NCBI RefSeq assembly: GCF_003555545.1
Contig: NZ_CP032157.1
Location: 3,972,546-4,036,545, forward strand
Direction of reading: 5' to 3'
DNA: 64,000 nt
Source: Paraflavitalea soli
GTDB taxonomy: Bacteria; Bacteroidota; Bacteroidia; Chitinophagales; Chitinophagaceae
The notes under the pieces were generated by a model. That model saw only the letters and a list, made by a program, of their open reading frames with translations, had not been told where the DNA came from and searched no databases. Position numbers and translations under genes: made by a program. Below are positions 9,607 through 17,957 of this stretch, piece by piece (the first letter of the stretch is position 1; every line of letters begins with the position of its first letter).

Positions 9607-10671
9607 CTAGATCTTATACATCCAGCCATATTTATCAGCAGCCCTACCCTCCCGGATGTCATTCAGGCGGCGTTTCATCTCCGGAGCAGCCTTCCATTCG
9701 TCTACATTAAAGGTCATTACAAAATCTTTGTACTTCAACTCCTTGATGGGTGATATAGTAGCGGCTGTACCGGTTCCAAATACTTCCTGTAGTTGGCCGG
9801 CTTTATAAGCTTCGATCATTTCTTCAATATTGACGGGCCGTTCTTCCACAGTAAGCCCCATGTCTCTCAGGATGGTAATGGCGCTATCCCTTGTCACCCC
9901 CGCCAGGATGGTTCCGGCACTGAGATCAGGAGTAATGGCCTTGCTGCCCAGGATAAAGAATACGTTCATGGTACCGATCTCCTGTACATATTTGTGCTCG
10001 GCAGCATCGGTCCACAACACCTGGTCGTAGCCCTTACTTTTGGCTTCGGCAGTCACCATCATGCTGGCGCCATAGTTACCAGCCACTTTTGCATATCCTA
10101 CGCCTCCGGGGGCCGCACGGGTATATTTCTCTTCCACATAGATCCGCATCGGAGCGCCATAATAGGGGCCTGTGGGACTGAGGATGATCATAAACTTATA
10201 TGTATCAGAAGCTTTTACACCAATTACCTCATCAGTAGAGAACATAAACGGACGGATGTACAGAGAATGGTCCTCTTTGGCCGGGATCCAGTTCTTATCG
10301 AGATTGATCAGCTGGCGCATGCCTTCCATGAACAGTTCTTCTGGCACTTCAGGCATTTGCATACGTGCTGCAGAGATATTAAAGCGCTTGTAATTGTCCA
10401 GCGGGCGAAAAATACAGGCTTCCCCATCTTTATTGCGGTAGGCTTTTATGCCCTCAAAAATAGCCTGACCGTAGTGCAGGGAAGCAAGGGCGGGACTCAA
10501 TACCAGTGGCTGGTAAGGCTTGATCTCCACATTCTTCCATTCTCCGTTTTCGTAATCGGCTTCCAGCATATGGTCGGTAAAATACTTGCCAAAAGGAATG
10601 TTTTCCAGGGGAATATCATTCAATTTGCTCCGATCAATTTTTGTCACAGGTATGCTATATGCATCAATCAT
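9607..10671 (-). CDS. ilvE: Branched-chain amino acid aminotransferase
   Basis: Catalyses the last step of Leu, Ile and Val synthesis (or the first of their breakdown), moving the amino group between glutamate and branched 2-oxo acids with PLP. The 354-residue product is of the large, eukaryote-like BCAT type. Motifs are FEGIKAYR near the N-terminus, the PLP-lysine region GYAKVAGNYGAS, EIGTMNVFFIL and FGTGTAATISPI. The frame is open 63 nt further upstream, but the promoter at 10692-10722 lies inside that extension, so the start MIDAYSIPVTK at 10671 was chosen. It stands alone, divergent from the gene at 10782. Confidence 0.95.
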   Translation of the reverse strand: MIDAYSIPVTKIDRSKLNDIPLENIPFGKYFTDHMLEADYENGEWKNVEIKPYQPLVLSPALASLHYGQAIFEGIKAYRNKDGEACIFRPLDNYKRFNISAARMQMPEVPEELFMEGMRQLINLDKNWIPAKEDHSLYIRPFMFSTDEVIGVKASDTYKFMIILSPTGPYYGAPMRIYVEEKYTRAAPGGVGYAKVAGNYGASMMVTAEAKSKGYDQVLWTDAAEHKYVQEIGTMNVFFILGSKAITPDLSAGTILAGVTRDSAITILRDMGLTVEERPVNIEEMIEAYKAGQLQEVFGTGTAATISPIKELKYKDFVMTFNVDEWKAAPEMKRRLNDIREGRAADKYGWMYKI

Positions 10672-10691
10672 AATCCAGTATTTTTGAGCCA

Positions 10692-10722
10692 CAAAGAAAC
10701 AATTAAAGTTTTTGCCTGCAAA
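10692..10722 (-). promoter_or_regulatory. ilvE promoter
   Basis: Minus-strand TTTG (10719-10722), 19-nt spacer, TTTCTTTG (10692-10699), a 7/8 match to TAnnTTTG. The transcription start would be about 15 nt before the ATG at 10671. Confidence 0.65.
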
Positions 10723-10739
10723 AAATCCAGGCATATTTT

Positions 10740-10755
10740 ACTAACAATTGTTAGT
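10740..10755. promoter_or_regulatory. 16-bp perfect palindrome, candidate operator
   Basis: ACTAACAATTGTTAGT is perfectly self-complementary. It lies between ilvE and the divergent gene at 10782, 18 nt upstream of the ilvE -33 element. The form resembles TetR-type operators. No regulator gene is next to it, so the binding protein is unknown. Confidence 0.4.
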
Positions 10756-10781
10756 GTCAAGATAATAACAGCCGGAAGCTA

Positions 10782-11489
10782 ATGGCGTCCGGAACAACAA
10801 ATTATAATATGTCGGCATATAATATAGAATTACCGGGGGTAGTGATTGCGGGGCTTTTTAAGAAAGCTATTGTGCAAGGGGAAGGCAAGGCTGTAGAAGG
10901 AGGAATTGTGCGGACCGGACGGGACCCGAACCCGCGACCTGTAACCGACGAACCGGACCTACCAGCTTCACCGCCACCTATAGCAGCTGCAGCCGCTAAG
11001 ACCGCAGCGGAACCAGCAAAACCCGCTGTACCTGCACCGGCCAGCCCCACACCTGTAGCAGCACCGCCAGCCCCAGCGGCCCCCGCCTCTGCTTATAAGG
11101 TCCTGGGCAATAACCGCCAGCATGTGGCGGTTATCGTCCGGTTTCCCAGGGAAGCCTTTCTGCCGGAAAACCACCTGCAGATGCTGACGAAAATGATCGG
11201 AGCCTGCAAATTGAACCTGGGCGATGTGGCCATTGTAAACGATGCCACCCAGCGGGTAAACATCAATGTGCTGAAAGATCAACTATCGCCTAAACGGATT
11301 TTATTGTTTGGCGTAACACCGGAGGAAACAGGCCTTCCCCTTAATTTCCCTGCTTTCAAAGACCAGGAATATGCGGGTTCAACCTATCTGTATACGCCCT
11401 CCCTCGATGAATTGAACCAGGAAACAGAGGAAGGAAAGATGCTGAAACGTAAGTTGTGGGAAAGCCTGAAGAAGATATTCGGGGTGTAG
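10782..11489 (+). CDS. Hypothetical protein, possible DNA polymerase III psi-like domain
   Basis: A 235-residue protein in three parts: a short N-terminal segment (YNIELPGVVIAGLFKKAIV), a Pro/Ala-rich linker (about 60-105) and a compact C-terminal domain (about 110-235). The tail LYTPSLDELNQE...KRKLWESLKKIF resembles the end of HolD (psi) of gamma-proteobacteria, where a short SPALTDL motif is followed by a helix ending LWQQI. The N-terminal peptide before a flexible linker looks like a partner-binding tail. This is pattern recognition, not a database match, and the confidence applies to the gene being real. An alternative start is the ATG at 10809 (MSAYNIELPG). It is followed by rdgB 45 nt downstream on the same strand. 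Confidence 0.75.
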   Translation: MASGTTNYNMSAYNIELPGVVIAGLFKKAIVQGEGKAVEGGIVRTGRDPNPRPVTDEPDLPASPPPIAAAAAKTAAEPAKPAVPAPASPTPVAAPPAPAAPASAYKVLGNNRQHVAVIVRFPREAFLPENHLQMLTKMIGACKLNLGDVAIVNDATQRVNINVLKDQLSPKRILLFGVTPEETGLPLNFPAFKDQEYAGSTYLYTPSLDELNQETEEGKMLKRKLWESLKKIFGV

Positions 11490-11534
11490 GCTATTGCTTA
11501 AATAATACGAAACACAAAATCCGGTACGTTCTAT

Positions 11535-12125
11535 ATGATCAAACTGATTTTCGCTACAAATAATGCACACAAGGTGCAGGAAATACAGGCAGCTATTGGT
11601 GACCAGATCCGTGTGATCAGCCTTCAGGAAGCAGGTATTGATATCGATATCCCGGAGCCACACGATACGCTGGAGGCCAATGCTACGGAGAAATCACGCA
11701 CTATCCGGGAGTTAACGGGAGTAAATTGCTTCAGTGAGGACACAGGATTGGAAGTAGATGCCCTGCATGGGGAGCCTGGCGTTAAAAGCGCCCGTTACGC
11801 CGGGGAAGACAAAGCTTTTGATAAGAATATAGAGAAACTGCTTACCAAACTGGGGGATAATCCTAACCGTAGTGCCAGGTTCCGTACAGTGATATCACTG
11901 TTGTGGGAAGGCCGGGAAATATTGTTTGAGGGCATTTGCGATGGTACCATTACCGGAGATAAAAGAGGTAAGGAAGGTTTTGGCTATGATCCTGTTTTTG
12001 TTCCGGAAGGAAGTACCCGTACTTTTGCTGAGATGAGCCTGACGGAGAAAGGACAGTTCAGTCACCGTAAAAAAGCGGCAGATAAGCTGGTTTCCTTTTT
12101 GCAGGGAGTGGTACAAGCCAGCTGA
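11535..12125 (+). CDS. rdgB: Non-canonical purine NTP pyrophosphatase (RdgB/HAM1)
   Basis: Hydrolyses dITP, ITP and XTP to monophosphates, which keeps deaminated purines out of DNA and RNA. The 196-residue length is normal. Family motifs are present: FATNNAHKVQEI at the N-terminus (substrate lysine), SEDTGLEVDALHGEPG (catalytic/metal region), GFGYDPVFVP and FSHRKKA near the C-terminus. It lies between the psi-like gene and the ECF sigma gene, all on the plus strand. Confidence 0.95.
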   Translation: MIKLIFATNNAHKVQEIQAAIGDQIRVISLQEAGIDIDIPEPHDTLEANATEKSRTIRELTGVNCFSEDTGLEVDALHGEPGVKSARYAGEDKAFDKNIEKLLTKLGDNPNRSARFRTVISLLWEGREILFEGICDGTITGDKRGKEGFGYDPVFVPEGSTRTFAEMSLTEKGQFSHRKKAADKLVSFLQGVVQAS

Positions 12126-12168
12126 AAAAAGTGCCCACCCGACCATTTCATATTACTTAATAAAAAAT

Positions 12169-12747
12169 TTGGATCAAAAAAGCAACTATACCATTTCTGA
12201 ATCCGACTTGATAAAAGGCAGTATTGCGGGAGACAGGCGAATGCAGGAAGAACTGTACCGCAGGTTTGCACCCAAAATGTATGCTGTGTGCCTGCGTTAT
12301 GCCAACAATACAGATGACGCCCAGGACCTGTTGCAGGAGGGATTTATCAAGGTATATAAAAACCTGCATCGCTTCCGGGCAGAGGGTTCATTTGAAGGAT
12401 GGGTAAGAAGGGTATTTGTAAACACTTCTATAGAGCACTTCCGCAAGAAATCGGCCCAGCTATCCAGCGTCAGCGAAAAGGAAGAGAACACCATTGAAGA
12501 TGCGGATATCACAGCGCTTGACAGCCTGGCCGAAAAAGATATCATCAATATTGTGCAGGAGCTTTCACCCGGTTACCGGACTGTATTCAACCTGTATGTA
12601 GTGGAAGGATATTCCCACAAAGAGATCGGTGAGTTGTTGGGAATCAGTGAAGGTACCAGTAAGTCACAATTGGCCAGGGCCAAGTCCATTTTGCAAAAGA
12701 AAGTAACCCAGTATTTAAGCGATACCAAAAAGTCCTTTACCCGCTAA
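12169..12747 (+). CDS. ECF-type sigma-70 family RNA polymerase sigma factor
   Basis: A 192-residue extracytoplasmic-function sigma factor. Sigma region 2 (about 10-90) has DLIKGSIAGDRRMQEELYRR, CLRYANNTDDAQDLLQEGF and EGSFEGWVRRVFVN; region 4 (about 125-185) is the helix-turn-helix GYSHKEIGELLGISEGTSKS. The start is TTG at 12169, because no ATG upstream keeps the frame and the next ATG would remove part of region 2. It is followed one base after its stop by the putative anti-sigma gene, a typical sigma/anti-sigma pair. The signal sensed is unknown. Confidence 0.93.
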   Translation: MDQKSNYTISESDLIKGSIAGDRRMQEELYRRFAPKMYAVCLRYANNTDDAQDLLQEGFIKVYKNLHRFRAEGSFEGWVRRVFVNTSIEHFRKKSAQLSSVSEKEENTIEDADITALDSLAEKDIINIVQELSPGYRTVFNLYVVEGYSHKEIGELLGISEGTSKSQLARAKSILQKKVTQYLSDTKKSFTR

Positions 12748-12748
12748 T

Positions 12749-13672
12749 ATGTCAGCCAACGTACAACATATCCTCCTCAACCTTGAAGCGGCACCTCCTG
12801 CCGGTGTATGGGATACTATCAGTGCGCGGCTGGATGCAGAGTTCAATACACAGGAAATAAAGATCGCTGAAAAATTATATGATTGGGAGGCGCCTCCCCC
12901 ACCGGGCACCTGGGAAAATATAGCCCTTGCTATTCGGGTAAATGAATCTAGAGAAACGCAGGAGACGCCGGCCAAAGTGATCCGCCTGCCCTTTCGCAGA
13001 CTGGCTGTAGCGGCTGCCGTGTTGGGTATTGTGGGGTTTGCCACCTGGAATTTTCTAAACCGGGCTTCGGGAGATCCTATTGCCGATAACAGGCTTCCAA
13101 CAGTTCCTTCGAATACGATAACTGATAATGTTGAACCGGGAGTACAACCTTCCCTTCCGGTTGTTGACGCCTCTATTGGAGGCCACCGGCGCACCGCTAT
13201 CAATATTGCCCGCCGGGTAAATGCCACTGCGCTCATGCGGAACGATTATATCAGTAACGCATTAGCAGAAGAAAACACAACGGATATTCCTTATGCAGAA
13301 GTTGATGGCATGCGCGCCCAGGTGACCACCTCACGCAAGGGTATTAAAGCGCCGCTTATCAAGGATGCCAACGGGAATATTATTATGGACAATAGCCTTA
13401 TTATTTCACGTGATAATAACTATATCATTATAACTTGCCCCAATGGTGAGCAAACACGGCTTTCCACCAAGTTCCTTCCATTGCTGCTGGACCTGAATGC
13501 TACGATGGACCCCGCTGAATATTTTGATACGATGATGCGGGAAAGCAGTATCTGGAAAAACCGCTTCAGTCAATGGCGGTACAAGTTAATGCAGCAGGCT
13601 TCTTTCGCTCCTACGGCTACCAATTTCCTGGACATTATGGCTTTGAAAGAGCTCATAGAGGAAAAACAGTAA
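12749..13672 (+). CDS. Membrane protein, putative anti-sigma factor of the upstream ECF sigma
   Basis: A 307-residue single-pass protein. The cytoplasmic part (1-85) carries two copies of a short motif, AAPPAGVWDTISARL and APPPPGTWENIALAI (Pro-Pro-x-Gly-x-Trp-[DE]-x-Ile). One membrane helix follows (about 86-106) and then a periplasmic region of about 200 residues with no recognised domain. Position directly after the sigma gene, topology and the small N-terminal domain all suggest a membrane anti-sigma factor. No zinc-binding HxxxCxxC motif is present, so it is not a ZAS-type protein. Function is inferred from context. Confidence 0.75.
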   Translation: MSANVQHILLNLEAAPPAGVWDTISARLDAEFNTQEIKIAEKLYDWEAPPPPGTWENIALAIRVNESRETQETPAKVIRLPFRRLAVAAAVLGIVGFATWNFLNRASGDPIADNRLPTVPSNTITDNVEPGVQPSLPVVDASIGGHRRTAINIARRVNATALMRNDYISNALAEENTTDIPYAEVDGMRAQVTTSRKGIKAPLIKDANGNIIMDNSLIISRDNNYIIITCPNGEQTRLSTKFLPLLLDLNATMDPAEYFDTMMRESSIWKNRFSQWRYKLMQQASFAPTATNFLDIMALKELIEEKQ

Positions 13673-13673
13673 A

Positions 13674-13710
13674 GGCAACGAGGCAGCAAGGCATAAAGGC
13701 AACGAGAAAA
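13674..13710 (+). repeat. Degenerate GGCAACGAGGCA word repeat
   Basis: Short irregular tandem of an AAGGCAACGAGG-like word directly after the stop codon. Similar stretches follow glutamine synthetase (about 34851-34880) and lie in the cmk/clpC gap (about 43407-43450). Confidence 0.6.
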
Positions 13711-13727
13711 ACAACAATCAATTCCTC

Positions 13728-14153
13728 ATGGCACGTATTAAAGTTGATCTCCCGGATCAGTTCTCTTTTTCAACTATTATCCCTGTTCGTATTACCGACC
13801 TCAATTATGGAGGCCATGTAGGCAATGATACGGTACTTTCGCTTATCCATGAAGCCAGGGTGCAGTTCCTGCAGCATTATGGTTATGGTGAGTTGAACAT
13901 AGAAGGTGTAGGGCTTATTATGAGTGATGCGGCGATTGAATTCAAGCAGGAACTCTTTTATGCGGACCAGGTGAAAGTAGCTGTTACGGCTAATGATTTT
14001 TCCAAAGTATCCTTTGATCTATATTATAAGCTGGAAAAAGAAACAGCGGGCAAAACGATATTGGTAGCTACTGCTAAAACCGGGATGGTCTGTTTTGATT
14101 ATGCAAAGAAAAAAGTGGCTGCTGTTCCGGAGGGATTAAAATTTAGAATATAG
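13728..14153 (+). CDS. Acyl-CoA thioesterase, hotdog fold (4HBT family)
   Basis: A 141-residue single-hotdog protein expected to hydrolyse acyl-CoA thioesters. The family signature near the N-terminus reads RITDLNYGGHVGNDTVLSLIHEAR, corresponding to the D-x-(N/D)-x-x-G-H-V-x-N motif of 4-hydroxybenzoyl-CoA thioesterase-like proteins, with Asp as the likely catalytic residue. No extra domains. Substrate chain cannot be read from the sequence. It converges on aroE with an 8-nt gap. Confidence 0.88.
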   Translation: MARIKVDLPDQFSFSTIIPVRITDLNYGGHVGNDTVLSLIHEARVQFLQHYGYGELNIEGVGLIMSDAAIEFKQELFYADQVKVAVTANDFSKVSFDLYYKLEKETAGKTILVATAKTGMVCFDYAKKKVAAVPEGLKFRI

Positions 14154-14161
14154 CTCCTGCT

Positions 14162-14896
14162 TCAGCTATTCCATATTCTCCAGCTTTCTTCTGCCTGTAT
14201 GACGAGCATGTCGGCCCCGTTTTTTATCACAGCACCCTGTGCTTCTCCTTTTTGAAGAAACAGTGTTTTGGCCGGGTTGTATACCAGGTCAAAAAGATAA
14301 TGCCGGGGGGTAAGTGATGCATAAGGCAAGGGGGGGCAGTCATGCTCATTGGGATACATGCCCACGGGAGTGGTATTGATGATGAGGGTGTGGTGCTCCA
14401 GGATAGTGGGGGTTAGTTGCTCATAGCTGATCTGGCGGCCAGAAACGGGGTTGCGGGATACTTCCAGAAATATGATGCCCAGTTTTTCCAACACAAAATG
14501 AATGGCCTTGGCGGCTCCGCCAGTGCCCAATACAAGGGCTTTCTGGTGATGGGACTCCAACAAAGGACGCAGGGAATTTTCAAACCCTGTTACATCGGTA
14601 TTGTAGCCATGGAGTTCTCCATTGACAAACTTGATGCAATTACAGGCGCCGATCTTTTTCACTACGTCGCTTTGGTGATGGAGGTAAGCCATCACTTTTT
14701 CCTTGTAAGGAATGGTGACATTGAGGCCTGCCAGGTGCGGATATTGCTCCAGCACAGCCCTCAATGCATCTATATTCTCCAGGGGAAAGTTCTCATATAC
14801 ACAATCGGTGATATGCTCTTCCCGGAATTTATCTGTGAAGAACTTTTGGGAAAAGGAATGGCTCAACGGGTAACCGATCAGCCCAAAATGTCTCAT
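14162..14896 (-). CDS. aroE: Shikimate dehydrogenase
   Basis: Reduces 3-dehydroshikimate to shikimate with NADPH in aromatic amino acid synthesis. The 244-residue protein begins RHFGLIGYPLSHSFSQ, the substrate-binding motif with the two serines. The catalytic lysine lies in LNVTIPYKEKV, the Asp partner in GYNTDVTGF and the Rossmann glycine motif is LGTGGAAKA. Slightly shorter than E. coli AroE, as is common in Bacteroidota. Its ATG overlaps the TAA of the upstream phosphosulfolactate synthase gene by one base (TAATG), so the two are probably translationally coupled. Confidence 0.95.
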   Translation of the reverse strand: MRHFGLIGYPLSHSFSQKFFTDKFREEHITDCVYENFPLENIDALRAVLEQYPHLAGLNVTIPYKEKVMAYLHHQSDVVKKIGACNCIKFVNGELHGYNTDVTGFENSLRPLLESHHQKALVLGTGGAAKAIHFVLEKLGIIFLEVSRNPVSGRQISYEQLTPTILEHHTLIINTTPVGMYPNEHDCPPLPYASLTPRHYLFDLVYNPAKTLFLQKGEAQGAVIKNGADMLVIQAEESWRIWNS

Positions 14897-15666
14897 TATG
14901 CTTCTTCTTTATTGAGGAATAGACTAAAGGTATCGCCCCGCAGCCCAATACGCATGGCTTCCAGGGAGATCATTTCCGTAGGGGCTATATTACCCAGGTT
15001 TACATTGCAGCCCAGTAATTCTATAAAATAGAGCTGCTGTGCTTTTTGTGGGGCTTCCCAGAGGATCTTTTCCCCTGGTATCTGCGTAAGGATCTCCTGT
15101 ACAAGCCCCTCGCGTACTTCACCGCTGCCACGGTAAATGCCCACATTGCCCGCCTCCCGGGCTTCGGCAATCACATAGGTAGCGCCGGCATTGAGCTCAG
15201 CCCGCATTAATTCTATCCATTTGTAGGGAGGAATAATGTGCGCAGCGTCCTTGCTTCCCACCTCACTGAGGATGGTGGCGTGCTTGGTAAGTTTTTCAAT
15301 ATACCCGCACTTTTCTGCATGGGGAATGGTAATGGAACCATCACTTACTTCGATATATTCAATGCCATAATCTTTACATACGGCGATGTAATCATTCAAC
15401 TGGTTCCGCACCAGGAAAGCTTCAAATAAAGTACCGCCAAAATAGATGGGTACATTATAGGATTGATACACTTTTATTTTCTCGCGCAGGTTGGGAGTAA
15501 CGAAGGAGGTACCAAATCCCAGCTTTACGATATCTACATGTGGCCCTGATACACTCATGAAATTATGTACTTCAGGAATACTGAGGCCCTTATCCATTAC
15601 CATTGTAATCCCATTGGTACGGGGCTTAAGGTTTCTATCAGGAATTTGTGTGAGGTTGAAATTCAT
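14896..15666 (-). CDS. Phosphosulfolactate synthase (ComA family)
   Basis: ComA-family enzymes add sulfite to phosphoenolpyruvate, giving (R)-phosphosulfolactate, a TIM-barrel reaction first known from coenzyme M synthesis. The 256-residue protein matches the family along its length: NGITMVMDKGLS, VDIVKLGFGTSFV, IYFGGTLFEAF, EYIEVSDGSITI and NLGNIAPTEMISLEAMRIGLRGDT. Bacteroidota do not make coenzyme M, so here it could supply sulfolactate or cysteate precursors, for example for sulfonolipids; that is inference. First gene of a two-gene unit with aroE, with a promoter candidate at 15704-15737. Confidence 0.9.
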   Translation of the reverse strand: MNFNLTQIPDRNLKPRTNGITMVMDKGLSIPEVHNFMSVSGPHVDIVKLGFGTSFVTPNLREKIKVYQSYNVPIYFGGTLFEAFLVRNQLNDYIAVCKDYGIEYIEVSDGSITIPHAEKCGYIEKLTKHATILSEVGSKDAAHIIPPYKWIELMRAELNAGATYVIAEAREAGNVGIYRGSGEVREGLVQEILTQIPGEKILWEAPQKAQQLYFIELLGCNVNLGNIAPTEMISLEAMRIGLRGDTFSLFLNKEEA

Positions 15667-15703
15667 TCGCTGGATTTTACTATTACAATTTCTAAAGCCG
15701 CCG

Positions 15704-15737
15704 CAAAAATAGGGAAGAAAAAAGAGAAATGATGCAA
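15704..15737 (-). promoter_or_regulatory. Promoter of the phosphosulfolactate synthase-aroE unit
   Basis: Minus-strand TTG (15735-15737), 23-nt spacer, TATTTTTG (15704-15711), a full TAnnTTTG match. It sits about 40 nt before the ATG at 15666. Confidence 0.6.
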
Positions 15738-15867
15738 GAGGTCATATACAGAATATTAGATAAAAGGCGTATGGGTTATAGTATTTGACCAACACAGGCG
15801 GTTTTTAACATCCTGTATTGATTAAAAATTCTTTACCCTTCAGAAAACTGCATCGGCTTGCCTGATC

Positions 15868-17289
15868 CTATTGAGGTTTGTTCTTCTTGTAGCGGGCTAC
15901 CACATCCACTACCATCTGGTGTTGCAGGATAGCCGGATTCAGCTGTACCAGCTTTTTAACCATTTTGGGAGCAATATTCATTGCATTTTCCAACTGGAGA
16001 AGGGCTTCCTTGATCTTACCTAACGCAAAGTATACGCCGGCGAGATAAAAGAGAAACAATGGTTTCCCCTCGGTCATCTTAATGGCAGCCTTGACCTGTT
16101 CCAGGGCTTCTTCATAGAACTCGCCATTATAGAGGCAACGAATAAGCGCTTCCCAGCTGGATATATTACGGGGCCGCTGGCGTACTACATTGGAAAAATA
16201 TTGAATGGCTTCTTTGTATTCGCCCATCTGCATTTTACACTCGCCCATCGCCATATTGTATTCAGGCTGCATGCGGTGTATCTGCAAGGCTGTATCGAGG
16301 TGTTTGATGGCTGTAGACCACTGGGCCTCGTTGATGTATGTGCAGGCCACCTTATAGTGGAGCTTGCTGTCTTCCACATTGAGGTGGGATGCCTTACGGT
16401 AGTAAAACCTGGCCTGAGCGAAGTTCTTCATCCGGTCGTAGCAATGGCCAATAGCTTCAAAGATCACATCTTCAGGCCTTGAGAGTTCAAGCACTTTTTC
16501 CAGTACTTCAATGGCATCTTTGTACTTGCGCATCCTGATATAGGCATCGCCCATATTACGGTAGGCGTAATCGAACTTTTCATCGATCACAATAGCATAC
16601 TTATAGGCATCAATAGCTTTCTCGTAGAGTTTCAGGCCCTGAAAGGCAGCAGCCAGGTTGAACCAGGCAAGTTCACTGTAGGGATATTCTTCGATGATCT
16701 GCTGGTGCAGGCGGATACTTTCTTCGTTGCGCCCGGTAAAGTCGGTCCAGAAGCAGATCTTATAGAGTGCTTCCTCATTATTGGGCTCCTGCTCAAGGAT
16801 GAGTTTGAGGCAATCAAATATTTTATCAAACTCTTCGTAGTCATCGTATACATCGGCCAGTTCAAAAAGCAATTCGATACGCTCCTGCCCTTCAAAGAGC
16901 TGGAGGGCATTTTCGAGTAAGGCTACGGCCTTTTCCTGCTGATCGAGGGCCAGGTAGGCATCAGTCTTTAAAATGTATAGGTTGATATCGTTGCTATCGA
17001 GCAGCTCGGCATGCTGCAATATCCGTAGGGCTTCCTGGTAATGGCGGGTAGCGATCAGGAGATCGGCCTTTTTGATGAGTAACATGGCCGAATAGGGATA
17101 TTGTTCAATACCCAATTCAGCGGCTTCCAATGCCTGCTGCAGGTCTTCCCGGTCATCAAAGTAGTCTATGATGCGCTCAAAGGCCTCTTCGTCCAGGAAG
17201 GAGTGACTGCGGCCAGATTTGAGGTTCTGAAACTGCTTCACTAACTCCTTGAGCTCCTCGTTGTCATTGCGTGATGGATTGTCTCTCAT
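15868..17289 (-). CDS. Tetratricopeptide repeat protein
   Basis: A 473-residue, soluble all-helical protein with no signal peptide, built of about a dozen TPR units with the usual W/LG/Y/A/F/A/P spacing, for example AWFNLAAAFQGLKLYEKAIDAYKYAIVID and AYRNMGDAYIRMRKYKDAIEVLEKVLEL. TPRs mediate protein-protein contacts. The start MRDNPSRNDNEELKEL at 17289 is preferred over an in-frame ATG 51 nt upstream whose residues look non-coding. Transcribed alone. The partner cannot be guessed. Confidence 0.88.
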   Translation of the reverse strand: MRDNPSRNDNEELKELVKQFQNLKSGRSHSFLDEEAFERIIDYFDDREDLQQALEAAELGIEQYPYSAMLLIKKADLLIATRHYQEALRILQHAELLDSNDINLYILKTDAYLALDQQEKAVALLENALQLFEGQERIELLFELADVYDDYEEFDKIFDCLKLILEQEPNNEEALYKICFWTDFTGRNEESIRLHQQIIEEYPYSELAWFNLAAAFQGLKLYEKAIDAYKYAIVIDEKFDYAYRNMGDAYIRMRKYKDAIEVLEKVLELSRPEDVIFEAIGHCYDRMKNFAQARFYYRKASHLNVEDSKLHYKVACTYINEAQWSTAIKHLDTALQIHRMQPEYNMAMGECKMQMGEYKEAIQYFSNVVRQRPRNISSWEALIRCLYNGEFYEEALEQVKAAIKMTEGKPLFLFYLAGVYFALGKIKEALLQLENAMNIAPKMVKKLVQLNPAILQHQMVVDVVARYKKNKPQ

Positions 17290-17532
17290 GTAATTAAGTA
17301 AAGGTTTATGTAAAATAGCTTTTTCATGGATGCATACCAATTTTTTCTTATTGACAGGTGTGCATAAGTACTATTCAAAGGAACTGATTTTGAATAATTT
17401 AAAAGGGCCGTGCAACATTTGTTAAAATTGGAGTGTCGTTTTTATGGAATCTGTAACATTTGGGCATCCTTAATCGTTAAAGAGATACTAAACTTTGTGA
17501 CAATCGGTTAAAGATTTCTAAAATTTTTTCAA

Positions 17533-17540
17533 TATTTTTG
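17533..17540 (+). promoter_or_regulatory. Candidate -7 element upstream of the gene at 17582
   Basis: TATTTTTG, a full TAnnTTTG match about 42 nt before the ATG. No TTG lies at the expected distance upstream. The position argues that the in-frame ATG at 17549 is not the true start. Confidence 0.5.
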
Positions 17541-17581
17541 CGTTAGTTATGAAGGCAAACTCTACTCTTAAATTAGACCAC

Positions 17582-17926
17582 ATGTTAAAAAAGACCCTCA
17601 TCAGTTGTGCGATGATCGGGGCGGTTGCACTTGCTGCTGTAGCCAGCAGCGGTGGTGGTAAAAAGAAGTCTGAGGCGCCGCTAAAGCCCATCTACACACC
17701 TATCAGAACGACTAATGGCTTTACATTAAAAGCCGGTCCTTCCTACACAGGAAGCCATATTCTCAGCAGCGAACGTAGCAGGAATTTCATCACCTACAGT
17801 ACGGTAGTCACTTACCAAAAAGGCAATACTGTTTATATATTGCCTCAGCAGGTGAAGAGTGCTATCAAACCTACGTTTAAGACCAATCTCAACCTTTTAG
17901 ATCTTAAAATAAAGCTTCATAAGTAG
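17582..17926 (+). CDS. Small exported protein of unknown function
   Basis: About 114 residues from MLKKTLISCAMIGAVALAAV, a clear signal peptide, followed by a lysine-rich stretch (GGGKKKSEAPLKP) and a short beta-rich domain (NGFTLKAGPSYTGSHILSSE...TVYILPQQVK). The start at 17582 is preferred over 17549 because it begins the signal peptide directly and leaves room for the leader. No known family recognised. Monocistronic by context, convergent with the gene at 17958. Confidence 0.72.
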   Translation: MLKKTLISCAMIGAVALAAVASSGGGKKKSEAPLKPIYTPIRTTNGFTLKAGPSYTGSHILSSERSRNFITYSTVVTYQKGNTVYILPQQVKSAIKPTFKTNLNLLDLKIKLHK

Positions 17927-17957
17927 GCTTTAGCATTAAAAGATCATTAAATTCAGG

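Noticed and set aside
9793-10782. 329-codon plus-strand frame
   Set aside because: Antisense to ilvE and its promoter; no recognisable protein.
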